The position numbers were made by a program, and so were the translations under genes. 64,000 nucleotides of DNA from positions 10,540,001 through 10,604,000 of the forward strand of contig OZ017766.1 in the NCBI GenBank assembly GCA_963969345.1. The letters are read 5' to 3'. The stretch is from Turbatrix aceti (Eukaryota > Nematoda > Chromadorea > Rhabditida > Panagrolaimidae). Positions within the stretch are counted from its first letter, which is position 1. Each line of letters opens with the position of its first letter. Under the pieces are notes generated by a model. That model ran no database searches and had not been told where the DNA came from. It saw only the letters and a list, made by a program, of their open reading frames with translations. Shown piece after piece: positions 45,998 to 57,600 of the stretch.

Positions 45998-46645
45998 GTC
46001 AGAAAAAAAGCTTTGTTTAGTTTTTTTCCTATTCCGCCTTGCAGTTGTAATGGACTACAAAGTGGCCTAAAAGCTATTTATCAATCCTGAAAGGTTTACA
46101 GCACATTTGTGGTGTGACCGTAGCTCCCACAATTGACACGATTGTCGTCTTTCCCCCGCCTACTGACTTAAAGGCATAAATATTTATTTATTTATTTATT
46201 TATAAGCTGAAACGTAATACCAAAAAAATCATAACCTGTATTTTTTTTCTATCCAGTAGTCAAACTCCCTCAATCGTTCCAACAATGAAGTTTGCACTTG
46301 GCTACCACCTTTTTGTCTTTGTTCTCTTCACGTGTCTTGTCAGTGTCATCAGTCAGATCACCATCGTCAACTGCAAAACTGCGGATGACTGTGTATCAGT
46401 TTGCAGCTCGTTTGAAGGTTTACCGATTCCAGATTGCAAAAAAGGTGACTGCTATTGTAGTTCGAGTCCTTAAAAATCTTTTTCTCGCCACTACCAAAAT
46501 TTCTACTGACTGAGGATGCAACCCCATTGTGTCGTTCGTTTGTCTGTCTTGAAAAATATCTAAATAAATATGAAGCATGCGGTGCGGGTTATTCAAGTTG
46601 TCAGATTCTGATGAAAATAAAAATATAAAAAAATGTTGAACCACA
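45998..46645 (+). repeat. Tandem duplication unit carrying mini-protein gene 2
   Basis: Second unit; see 44429-45075. It has gained a TTTA/TATT microsatellite just before the start region (46172-46202) and lacks a few bases at the end of the coding part. Confidence 0.85.
46285..46473 (+). CDS. Secreted cysteine-rich mini-protein 2 (CS-alpha-beta-type spacing)
   Basis: 62 aa, with signal peptide MKFALGYHLFVFVLFTCLVS and six cysteines in exactly the same C-x5-C-x3-C-x10-C-x4-C-x-C arrangement as its neighbour at 44710. The loop residues differ at many positions, while the signal peptide and the flanking non-coding DNA are more alike than the mature chain. It ends four residues after the last cysteine. 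A splice acceptor (CTATCCAG) lies 28 nt before the ATG, in the same place as in copy 1; AATAAA is at 46563-46568. The function is unknown; a role in defence or in host or prey interaction is conjecture. Confidence 0.8.
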   Translation: MKFALGYHLFVFVLFTCLVSVISQITIVNCKTADDCVSVCSSFEGLPIPDCKKGDCYCSSSP

Positions 46646-46932
46646 TTTCTAATTTTCGATGATTTATCAATTTTATATTTATTTTTGAGCGCATTGCCAG
46701 GCTTTTATCTACATTTTTCATGCCAAAACGCGTTTTTTTAAATTGAATCCTAGCAACAAACGACTTTTGTTGTCCGGACTGCGTTGTTTTCAACCAATGC
46801 CGCACTCTTTTGGCATTGGATGATCGTAACGTAACCTTTGGCAACGATAAAATGCCAATTTTTTTTATTTCTCACAACATTTGTTTCTTTTGGCTGCAAA
46901 AAAACCGTTTTGTTTGTTGAATAAATAAAAAA
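46646..46932. other. Upstream region of mucin gene 1
   Basis: About 290 bp between the mini-protein duplication and the mucin. It contains ATCCTAGCAACA and CGTAACCTTTGGCAACG strings that resemble strings at 50570-50640, at the same place upstream of mucin gene 2. These may be remnants of the gene duplication or shared promoter elements. No TATA box is obvious. Confidence 0.4.
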
Positions 46933-49384
46933 ATGTTGTTCGCCGTAAATTTTGTGTTTCTTTTATTTTTGTTTCAACAATGGAAACTATCAACCACCGT
47001 AACGCTATCACCAGCCGAGATCGCTGCACTCAATATCAGTGATCCAGCATTGCTGGCTAATTTAACCGCGATGCTAAACCAACAAACAACTACTGAATTT
47101 GAAACAGAATCAGAATCCACGACGACGCCGGAGGCGACAACAACGACTCCTTTGACTACGGCGACGTCGACGACGACAAAAACGACATCAATGCCGTCGA
47201 CCACAGCGACAACGACTTCGACAAAAGCTACACCTGGATCATCAACTACCGTAACCACCTCTACATCGACAGGTGTGCCATCTTCCAGTTCTACGCCGAC
47301 AACAACCGGGACAACGGCGACGACACAGACTTCTGTGACTACCACCAAGTCAATCTGGGATATTATCGGTGGATTGTTCAGCACTACTTCCACGACTGTG
47401 AGTTCGACAACTGGGACGACGTCAACGACTGTACCGTCTTCAACAGCTAGTACGGTTCCATCAACGACTATTTTGATTACGAATTCTACTCCGGCATCAA
47501 CAACGGAAATAACTTCGACTTTGGCTTCAACAACTACCGGAAAAAGCTCGACTGTAAACAACACAACGTTACTAACTTCCACTTCTACACCGTCTTCTAC
47601 AACAGCTGGGGTGACGTCATCGACTGTTACCTCGACGTCGACGCCTGTGACTACGCAAACAACAACGACAAATCTGCAGCAAACAAACGCAACTACAGTA
47701 CCCGCAACGACGACAACAACAACAACGGCAGCAGAAATTGCGTCTGCAAACTCTTCGACATCAACTTCCACTGGAACAACAACAACAACAGCGACTTCTT
47801 TAACGTCGACTCCAACGACAACACCGACTACGACTACAGCAAGTACGTCAACAAAGTCAGAATCGACGGTAACATCGACGCCAACGCCAACGTCAACGTC
47901 GACGTCAACGGCGGCTACTTCCACAAAGCAAACGACGACAACCGGAGCAACAACCCCTACGGCGTCGACGACAGCAGCATCTACGTCTGCGTCTACAAAA
48001 TCTTCAACAGCGACGCCAACTTCTACTGCGAAAACAACAACGGGAGCTGTTACCTCGAATCCCACGACAACGCCGACTACGACTTCGACAAAAGCAAGTA
48101 CGTCAACAAAATTGGAATCTACGCCAACGACAACGGCTTCTACGTCTACCAAGCAGACGACTGCAACAACAACGACAACGACAACGGCATCAACTAGACC
48201 TACTTCTACGGTGGCGACGACGACAACGACCGCCAAGACGTCGACAATGTCGTCCTCGACTACAGCTAAGCCGACATCGATCACAACGAAGCCTACATCT
48301 ACTTCAACGAAAGTTACGTCGACAACGACGAAGCCAACAACGCCGACTTCGACGTCAACAAAGGTGATTTTGACGTCAACAAAGGCATCTTCGACGTCTA
48401 CAAAACCGGCATCGACGTCCACAAAGCCAACATCGACGTCAACTTCAACAAAAGTGACATCACCAACGACAAAGCCAACTTCGACTTCGACAAAGTTGAC
48501 ATCGACATCGACAACTGCTACACCGACGTCAACAAAAGCAACGTCAACGTCAACAAAAGCTGCATCAACGTCAACAAAAGTTGCATCGACGTCCACAAAA
48601 ATTTCATCTTCTTCGTCGAGCACAAAACATACGTCTACTGTTCGAACTTCAACAAAACCTTCAACAACGGTGACGTTTACGACAATAAAATCTTCCACCA
48701 AAGTGCCTACTGTAGCTTCGTCATCCACGCGTGCGCCAACGTCGACTAAGTCAGTTGCTACGACGACGACAAAATCGTCATCGACAACACAAAAACCAGT
48801 TTCTTCGGTGACAACAGCTACGGCATCGGCTACAAATGGAAATAGTGGCACTACGGCTGCAACTGTTCCAAGTGGTCCAGCAACTTACTGCTTACTTTTT
48901 AATCTGACGGATGCCAATGCAGCCTTCAACGAGGATTACGCATCTGCTATTGCAATTGGATCGACAATTGGAACAACTTGCAAGGGCAACATGACATACG
49001 AAAATGGATTAAATCAGCAGGTTTATCGATGCAATACAAATGGAAGTTGGACTTTTAATTCTGTCGGCACATGTGAAGTCAGAAGTATGTTCCTATGATT
49101 TTTAAACAATTTTATAGTTTTAAAAATTTTTTTAATTCCAACTTTCAGCTTCTACAAACTGCGCGTCACCGAGTATTCCATCGACCAATTCGGACATTTA
49201 CACGACTTCCACAACGGCATCCATAAATTCGACATCGTTTCCTGTTGGCACAGAAATTTATCACATTTGTAACAAAGACACAGCGTTCGGCACCGGTTCA
49301 CCGATGAATCTGTACAAATGCAATGACGGTGTGTGGTCTGGTCTCGATGTCTCGACCTCCTATACTACATGTTCATTTGTATAA
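46933..49384 (+). CDS. Secreted Thr/Ser-rich mucin with sushi-like C-terminal cysteines, copy 1
   Basis: Exon 1 is 46933-49084 and exon 2 is 49149-49384 (795 aa); a 64-nt GT-AG intron in phase 1 joins them. A signal peptide (about 1-22) is followed by a short leader (SPAEIAALNISDPALL) and about 600 residues made largely of Thr, Ser, Ala, Pro and Lys, with TSTKxTSTSTK runs at about 455-560. This is a dense O-glycosylation substrate. One non-mucin island, KSIWDIIGGLF (about 139-149), interrupts it. The last about 140 residues hold two four-cysteine modules, each with a YxC-N-G-W core (YRCNTNGSW and YKCNDGVW), resembling degenerate CCP/sushi modules. There is no membrane anchor, so it should be secreted into a coat, cuticle surface or gut lining. 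AATAAA is at 49477-49482. Confidence 0.85.
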
Positions 49385-50723
49385 TTCTATGTTTATTCTG
49401 TATCATTCCAAATAAGTGTGTTGTGGCACAAAAACGTTGTAAAAGTACTGGATATGATTAAACTACGTCGAACGATAATAAATTACATATGTAGTTTTTT
49501 TGACCAGCAAAATGCACTCCGAAAATTGCAAAAAATGCTGTAATGATTGCAAATTGCACGAGAACGTTTGTTGCCCGTTTTTGTGTCACCTGTTTGTATA
49601 ATAAGAAAAATACGACAAAAAACAGTTAGACAAAGCCTCTCTCGTTTCATCCAATTTTGCTAACCAGCGTCGAGCCAGCAAGTTTGGTGAATCATAAATA
49701 TCACTTTCCCTTACATTCGAGGCAGTCTCATCTACACACACAATTGTTATATGTACAATTCCACTTATGTTGGAAAAATTGATTTATATATAAATATCTA
49801 AATGTAAACTTAAACTTAAAAGTACTTATGACATGTATTTATGTATATAATATATATTATTATTATTATCAAAAACATATATATACATACTATTATTGCC
49901 GGATCAAGGTGCGAACACTGTTTATACATAAGATACACACAAACGTATGTCCTATATGCACACCCTGCAGCTTTTAATCATCAGGTTCGTTATATTTATT
50001 TACATACATATTTATGCATTATATTAAATATCATTTCAAATGATTTCATTTTGCATTACTACATATTTGTGGATGTTATTTACATAAAATTAATATTACT
50101 CTTTTAGATGTAAAAATAAAAACTGTCAAACAAACTCAAAAAACAAGCAAAATAGTGAATTGTGGAAAATAGTATATGTACAATGTCCTGAAAATTTGTA
50201 TGATAAAAATATGGATTATGTATAATAAACATGTTCAAATCCGTGTATATACATTGTAATTAAAACAAGCCGGAAATTTAGAACTCTTTTATGGATCATG
50301 CCTGGAACGAATATCAATGGTTTATGTCATGACTGTTTGTAGCACGGATATGAGAAACACGTGTGCGTAAAAATGTACGTTTAAATAAACCCGAATACTT
50401 TCATAATTTGTGCCTCCTAACATCTGGTCTAATGATAACTAACCACTGAGTAATGATGAAATAAAAAAGAAATAAAATAAAACGATAAGACACAAAAAAA
50501 TACGGGCATAATACGTCAAACGCAGTCGTCGATTCAGAAAAAAACCATTAAAAAATTTTGTAGACATCATCCTAGCAACATGTCTTACGTTCAAAAATGT
50601 AGAGCATAGTTGCTGGGCATCTTGGCGTATCCTTTGGTAACACGTCTTTGAAAAATAGAAACAAAAAACTTGAAAACAAAGCATTCTTGTCTTTACAACT
50701 TGATTCAACATTACATTTAAAAA
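49385..50723. other. Intergenic between the two mucin genes
   Basis: AT-rich, with ATATATTATTATTATTATC microsatellite sequence near 49845-49870 and many TACATA strings. At 50404-50480 the retroposon-like tail module occurs (plus orientation, CATCTGGTCTAATGATAACT). No gene is seen. Confidence 0.55.
50404..50480 (+). repeat. Dispersed retroposon-like 3' tail, copy at the mucin spacer
   Basis: TTTGTGCCTCCTAACATCTG leading into CTAATGATAACTAACCACTG and a GATGAAATAAAAA tail. It matches 4777-4855 along its whole length. Confidence 0.6.
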
Positions 50724-53700
50724 ATGAAGTTGGTGAAGAGTTTGTTGTTTATTTTTTGTTTGTGTCAAGAATGGAAATTTTCAACAAGCGTAACTTTATC
50801 GCCACTTCAAATTGCCGAAATTAACAGTAATCCGACACTACTTGCTAATTTAACTGCGTGGTTAAACGAACAAACAATTGCAGATTCTGAAAATGTGACT
50901 ACTACGGATTCTGAAAACTCGACAACACCGGAGACTACAAAAACGACTCTTTTGAGTACGGTAAAATCGGAGACTACAAAAAAATCTACAGTATCGTCGA
51001 CGACCGGGGCAACTTCGACAAAAGTCAGTTCAAATTCCACGTCTGTCACAACGGCATCAACATCAGAAAAAGTGCCGTCTTCTAATTCTACGACGATAAC
51101 AACCGGGAAAACGGCAACGACACAAACTTCTGCGACAACGTCTACGCCGACTTCGACCAAAGTCAATTCAAATTATACGTCCGCCACAACGGCTTCGACA
51201 TCGGAAAAAGTGCCGTCTTCAAATTCTACGTTGACAACACCCGGAACAACGGCGACGACACAGACTTCTGTGACTACCACAAAGTCAATCTGGGATATTA
51301 TCGGTGGATTGTTCAGCACTACTTCCACGACTGTGAGTTCGACAACTGGGACGACGATCAAAACGCTACAATCTTCAACAGATACGGTGCCATCGACGAC
51401 TACGGTAGATGAAAGTTCAGGTTCCTCAATTTTGTCTACCACAAATTACACTCCTAAAAAAGGTTCTGCAACAACGGCTTCGAGCACAACCGGAAAAGGC
51501 TCTACTGGAACTCAAAAAATAAAGGCAACAATTTCAACTCTGCCATCATCTGCATACACGGAATCTGATTCGTCGATACATACTTCAGATTTCACGTCAA
51601 CGGATGGTACATTGAAATTAGAACCCACAACAAAAAGTTCAACAAAGTCTAAAAAATCAAATCAAATCACTACTGAAGAAGGAAATACTCCTGAAACGAC
51701 TGATTCGCAGTCGACAGCATCTGGTGTGTCAACAACAACAAAAGCGACTTCAGAAACATCGATTGGAACGGACGATAAAAATTTGTCGTCGATTGGTAGT
51801 ACCTCAACAAAGTCATCAGCAAAAAGGAAGTCAACTGAAGCAACTGCAGAAGCTGCCGTTGATGCAGACTCTTCGACGTCGGCGGAGGTAAATACGCAAA
51901 CGACAACAATGAATGCACAGCAGACAACCTCGACTGGGACATTGAAAACAAATGATGAGAAAAATACAAATTCTATAGCGTCGATATCGACTTTTGCAGC
52001 GACTTCTACGACAACACCGACAACAAAAGCAGATTCGTCGGCGACGGCGGCGGCATCTACGGCTACAAAGTCTCCGACAGCAACGGAAGCTGCGGCCGCA
52101 ACTCAAATTACAACACCAGTTACAATTTCGACGACTACAGCAAGTGCGTTACCAAAATCAGAATCGTCGGCGGCAGCAACGGCGACGGCGGCGACAACAG
52201 CAGCATCTGCGTCTACAAAGTCTCCGAGAGAAACGGAAGCTGTGGTTTCGACTCCAACTACAACGCCGACTACGATTTTGACAACCAAAGCAAGTGCGTC
52301 AACGAAATCAGAATCAGAATCCACGCGGACGCCAGCGGCTTCTGATTCTGCCAAACAAACGACTGCAGCAACAGCGGAATCGACTAAACTTACATCTACG
52401 GTGGCTACGGCGCCGACGACTGAAAAGACGTCAATGCCGACATCAACAAAAGATGCGTTGACGTCAACAAAGGCTTCATCAAGTTCGTCGGACACAAAAC
52501 AGACATCAACTGTCCTAACTTCGAGAAAATCTGAAACAACAGTGGCGTTTACGACGATGAAATCTTCCTCCGACGCGCCTACTTCAGAATCGCCTTCTGA
52601 CGGAAGAACAACAAAGAAAACATCCATAACTACAAAATCTTCTAATGAATCAGGTGATGGTGGTTTGTCGTCTACTCATACACCGACATCAGCATCCAAC
52701 TCGACAGCCACGACGGCAGAAGGAGCGAAGGCGACGACAAAGGTTTCGGCTTCAACAAAGAAGTCGGAGACAAATTCGACAGAAAAGACCGCAACGACGT
52801 TAGAAGAAGAATATTCAAATTCAACAGAGTCGGAATCAACGCCAACTTCGAAATCAAAGGATTTGGTAGAATCGTCAACAACTCGGTCGGCGAATGATAC
52901 ATCGACAACATCAGAATCTACATCAACGTCAACAAAGCATATTGCAACTTCACAAAATGCATCATCGACTTCGATGGCAAATTCGACAGAGACGACTGCA
53001 ACGACGTTAAAAGAATCTTCGAATTTAACAGAGTTGACATCAACACCAAAATCGGGATCACAAATTTCGATTGAATCTTCAACAAGTCGCTCGGAAACTT
53101 CAACGAATAATACATCGACAACAGCAAAATCTGCAGTAACGTCCACCAAGTCACCTGCGTCTGCGTCTGCGCAAAATTCTACAACGCCTTCAACGTCAAC
53201 GCCAAAATCGACAGTGTTGACAACAAAAAAATCATCGTCAGAATCAAATGGTACAATAACAAACACCGGTACGTCAAATTCGACGTCTACAAAAGTGACA
53301 TCTGCATCCACGCAAACAACAACGGCAAAACCGCCAACGACGACCCAAAAACTAGTTGGATCAAATACCACGGAAGCTTCTTCGGTGAACGGTATAAAGT
53401 CAACGACGAAAAAAACCGGCACTATTGACTCCTGCACACTTTTCAACCTGACAGATCCCAATGCTTCTTTCATTGTGAATTACGAATCTATAGTTGGTAT
53501 TAATTCAACCATAGAAACGTCTTGCAAGGGAAATTTGACTTATTCGAGTGGACGGAATACTAAGGATTTTGTATGCAACGCAAATGGAACCTGGGATTTT
53601 ACACCGGATGACTTTTGCGAACTTCGAAGTATGATTTAGGACGTATAAAATTTTTTGTCTGTTAGAAAAAAAATTACGGTAAAAAAAACGATGTTTTTGA

Positions 53701-54042
53701 ATAATTTTCAATTGGAAAAAATTTCGTTTCAAGAAACATAAAATTTTCATATTTATAATTTTTTTTAAAAAACACAAATTTTCTTTTCTGAAAAAATTCA
53801 CTTCAGATTCCACAACCTGCCCCTCACCGACAATTCCATCGAAGAATTCAGTCATCTACACAATGCCCACGACGACATCCATAAACTCGACACGATTTCC
53901 CATTGGCACAGAAATCTATCACGTCTGCAAAAAATCCACAGCTTTTGGCACCGGTTCACCTATGAATATTTACAGGTGCAATGACAGCGCTTGGTCTGGT
54001 CTCGATATGTCGTCTGACTATATTACCTGTTCTTATGTGTAA
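50724..54042 (+). CDS. Secreted Thr/Ser-rich mucin with sushi-like C-terminal cysteines, copy 2
   Basis: Exon 1 is 50724-53628 and exon 2 is 53807-54042 (1046 aa), a phase 1 intron in the same position as in copy 1. The signal peptide (MKLVKSLLFIFCLC and on), the SPLQIAEIN leader, and the KSIWDIIGGLF island (about 187-197) are shared. The Thr/Ser body is longer and less regular than in copy 1, with Ala-, Glu- and Asn-rich parts and many N-x-T/S sites. Near 51010-51240 a segment of about 120 bp is internally duplicated. The C-terminal about 140 residues repeat the two YxC-N-G-W modules. It is clearly a tandem paralogue of 46933-49384. Secretion and heavy O-glycosylation are expected; the specific tissue is unknown. 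Confidence 0.85.
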
Positions 54043-54659
54043 TCTGTATCCCGTTGGTTTACGGTAGTTTAGTCAAAATGCTTGAAAAAACGATTTTTGC
54101 TTATATAAGCGGCCCGCTTATATAAACGTCAGACGCTTATATAAGCGGTTTGCTTATTTTCAAAATAACGAAAGATTTATTTCCTGTTCATTTTCCGTTA
54201 TTTTCAAAATAAACAAACTGCTTATATAAGCGAAACGCTTATTCCAAAAATAAGCGGACCGCTTATATAAGCGAAATGCATTGTCTATGATCATTTTTTT
54301 TATTTTTTCTCGTTTATTTTATTTTCCATTGAAAGCGGATAAAAAGTAACGATTCTGAGCTACTCTAAAAGGTTGCTTTGGTGACAAACAAACAAGAACA
54401 CAGAAAAAAAGTAGAACTGTCCAATAAAAAAAAAAGATAAGGCACACTGGTCTCTGTAAGCTTGCCCGGAGGGGATATAAAAAAAACATAGCAATAAGCA
54501 CTTGGAGTACCACCTTGTCAGATATTTAGATAATTAATGGAACAATTTTACAAAAAAATGGACGGAAATCTAGTAAAAAAAAAATATTACAATAGCAAAC
54601 TTCTTTTTCGCTTCAAGACACACTAATTATGTTGTAAAAATATGAAAATTTCCATCTAA
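54043..54659. other. Convergent intergenic spacer
   Basis: It separates the 3' ends of mucin 2 (plus) and the aspartate/glutamate carrier (minus). It contains the palindrome cluster at 54099-54272 and otherwise AT-rich DNA without a gene. Confidence 0.6.
54099..54272. repeat. Cluster of GCTTATATAAGC palindromes
   Basis: The perfect 12-bp palindrome GCTTATATAAGC occurs at 54099-54110, 54135-54146, 54220-54231 and 54261-54272, with near copies near 54116 and 54236. The cluster as a whole is also roughly an inverted repeat around about 54185 (TTATTTTCAAAATAA on both sides). I find no target duplication. It is a likely small inverted-repeat element, with hairpin or cruciform potential. Confidence 0.7.
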
Positions 54660-57600
54660 TTACTTGGCAACAGTCTCAAACTTGGGAAAGAATAGTCCAA
54701 ATTTGTGTTCGATGCCCGTAAACGTTGCAGCTGCGAGACGATAGCCACCGACGTGTTCCGTTCGCTCGGAGATGTTATCCGTGAGCTGGGATGCAATGGC
54801 AGCCTCCGAGCCACTGGGCCTGATGCCACCAAAATCGACGTAGAACAGTCGTTGCAGGAGTTCGTAGGTAAGCAGGGTGACGGCAAATTGAGGCGATGAA
54901 CGGAAGACACGGGCGCCTGTGCCCTTCCAGAACGCGATGGGTCCTTCTTCGGCCATGATTTTTCGGGTACAATCAAAGAGACCGGAATAGGTTGTTTGGC
55001 CTGCGCGCGCGGCAACCTGGAGACGGGTCTTGATGACGTCAGCTGGGGTAACGAGTGCCGCGGCTGGGACACCGGCGGTGAAGGCGGAGACGAAGAGCGA
55101 GCCGGGACTGTTGAGGCCTTGCTCGTCTGTTGTGATCTTTTTCATGTGAGCGTAGGCTGAAATTAGGGTTTTTGGATTAATTTAGGTCGGCAACACCATT
55201 TTTTTTATTTGGTAAATTTTAGTTCTGAACAGTTCAAAAAAGCTAAATAAATGCAAAAATGGTTCGCATACGACAATATTTTTGAATTTAGGATTTGGGT
55301 AGAAAAACCGCCAAAAACAAAAAAAAACCTAAATTGTTTTTCCACTCAAAACCAAGCCGAGGTCTCCAGGAATTTATAAAGTGGAATAATGCACGCAATT
55401 AAAAAATTTTGCGTGCAACATGCAACCAAAAAAAATTTTCCATTCGAGACCAATCTGATGCCTTCAAAGTTTCATGAGCCGCATGTCGCAGGCACTTTTT
55501 TCGCAAATTATCTGTATTTTTTTGACGAAAATTTCTAAAAAAAACAAAGGCCAAAAAACGTGAAAATCTGTAAAAAAAATTTCCTGTGGAGACCAAGCCA
55601 CAGTCTTCAGCGTGCAAAAAAACCCGCATGCTGCGCGCATTTTTTTGTATCGAATTATCAATTTTTTCGCCAAAAATTGTCAAAGAAGCCAAAAAAGGTC
55701 AAAATCTGAAAAAAAACGTGCTTTCCGCTCGAGACCAAGTCACGGTCTTCAGAGTGCAAAAATCCGCATGTTGCGCGCACTTTTGTCATTTTTTTGGATA
55801 ACGTCACTATTTTGATTCTTTCCAACCCTCAAAAAAACTCACTTGGGAAATAAATAGCCGAAAACGGCACATCCCTGAGTAAACACGCTGTAGCACCCTT
55901 GTAGAGACCCTTCAATCCAAGATCCTTTATGACGGTAAAAACATTGACGTGATGTCCTGGTGTTTGAATTTCTCCAGCAACTTGTAGTCGAATTTTGACA
56001 ATTTCAAGTGGATTGGTAAACACAACCTGACTGCCTCCAGCGCAGCCACCGGCTACAATCTCAGAGATCAGTGCAATGTCGCCGTCAAACGTGAGTTTAT
56101 CCCTGACGAGATCGTTGACGGTAAGCTTGATAGCCTTTTCCGGTGCAACACCGACGATCTGGGGTGGAAGACCGCGGTAGAGGCCTCGGAATCCCTCAAA
56201 TTTGAGAACTTTTTTGAAGCAATCGAAGGAATTCTTGTACATGACCTCTCCGACGAGAGAGGTCGTACGCTGATTTTGCATGCGTGTCTTGACCAGATCG
56301 ATGGGATAGACGGCTGTCGCACCCGTAGCACCGGCGATCGAGCCGAGGGCAAAGCGGTACGCGGACTTTCCAGAATCGCAGTGCCAACGCCGCGGTCTTC
56401 TTTGGTGGTGACGGCTTTGAGGTCGGCGAGGCGATGGATGTAGGCGACGCGCTTCAGACGGACCGGGTCGATGCGTTCGATGTCTTGCAGCGTGATCACC
56501 TTGTTACCTGGGTGAGCGATTTCTGCGAGGTTGAACAGTAAATCGACCTAAAAAAGGTACAAAAATTAATATTTGTCGAAAATTCGAAAATAAATCGTCA
56601 AAATGGGAAAAAAATTTTCTTATTGTTTTTTGAAACAAAAATGTTTTTACGGTACAAAATCAATTTTTTTTAGAAATTTTGCATCAAAACTAAAAAAAAA
56701 TCGTGGTTTCAAAAAATTTCATTTTGCCCCAAAAAACCAAAAAAAATAATAAAAAAACGTTCAAAAACTCAAAATTTGTAAAAAAATATTTTTTGTTTCA
56801 AAAACTAACAAAAGTTTAAAATTTAAATTTAAAACAAAAAAACACAAAAATCCTATTCAAATAATAATTTTTATCGTAAAAACCAAAAAAAACTTGCTTC
56901 CAAACAAAAAAAATTGTTTCAAGAACCACAAAAAAATGGCCATTTTTTGAAGCATAAAATTTCAAACTATTTACAAAAATAAACTGATTTTCGTTTCAAA
57001 AAGCAAAAAAAATTAAAACAATATGGAAACCAAAATTGCGTTTTAAAAACCTAAAATTTTTTTAAACAAATTTATTATAAAAAAAAATATTTGAAAAAAA
57101 AATTAAATAAAAAAGTACAAAATTAAAAAAAAAAAATATTCGTTTGAAAAAAATTGATCAAAGTGAATTTAAAAACAAAATCAAACCTCATAGGGCGTAA
57201 TCTGACCGTAAGCCTGCGTAGCATGAAGAACGTCTTCCTTTGTCAGTGGATGACTGAAATTACCCCTTGACAGTTCGGTGTAGATACGTTTAAAGAGTTC
57301 AATTTTTCCAAGCATGCTGTTGAAAGCCTGGAAGAAAGGAAAACGCACAGCATGCGAGCTACTATCACTCGCTGCAAGGGAAATCAGATTCTCCTTGACG
57401 TAATCCGTCAAGAGATGTCCCTTGACCGATGTCATGATGTAGTGAAAATCCTCTGCCGTAATCGCTCCATCTTTTTTCGTGTCAAATCTGAAAAAAAAAT
57501 AAAAACGTAAAAAAAACTTTTTTCGTCCAAAAAATGTATAAACTCACTTGTTGAAAGCCTGATGTCCTTGTTCTTCGTAAAAGTCGTGAAGAAGTTGGCA

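Noticed and set aside
44710..46473. Calling the mini-proteins toxins
   Set aside because: Cysteine spacing alone does not show toxicity; the same framework serves defensins and other roles, and the chains are acidic.
46974..48851. 625-codon Val/Asp-rich open frame on the minus strand
   Set aside because: It is the complement of the ACN/TCN repeat codons of mucin 1, which cannot give stop codons in that frame. No start context, signal or family features.
52676..53473. 265-codon minus-strand open frame
   Set aside because: Shadow of the Thr/Ser-rich body of mucin 2.
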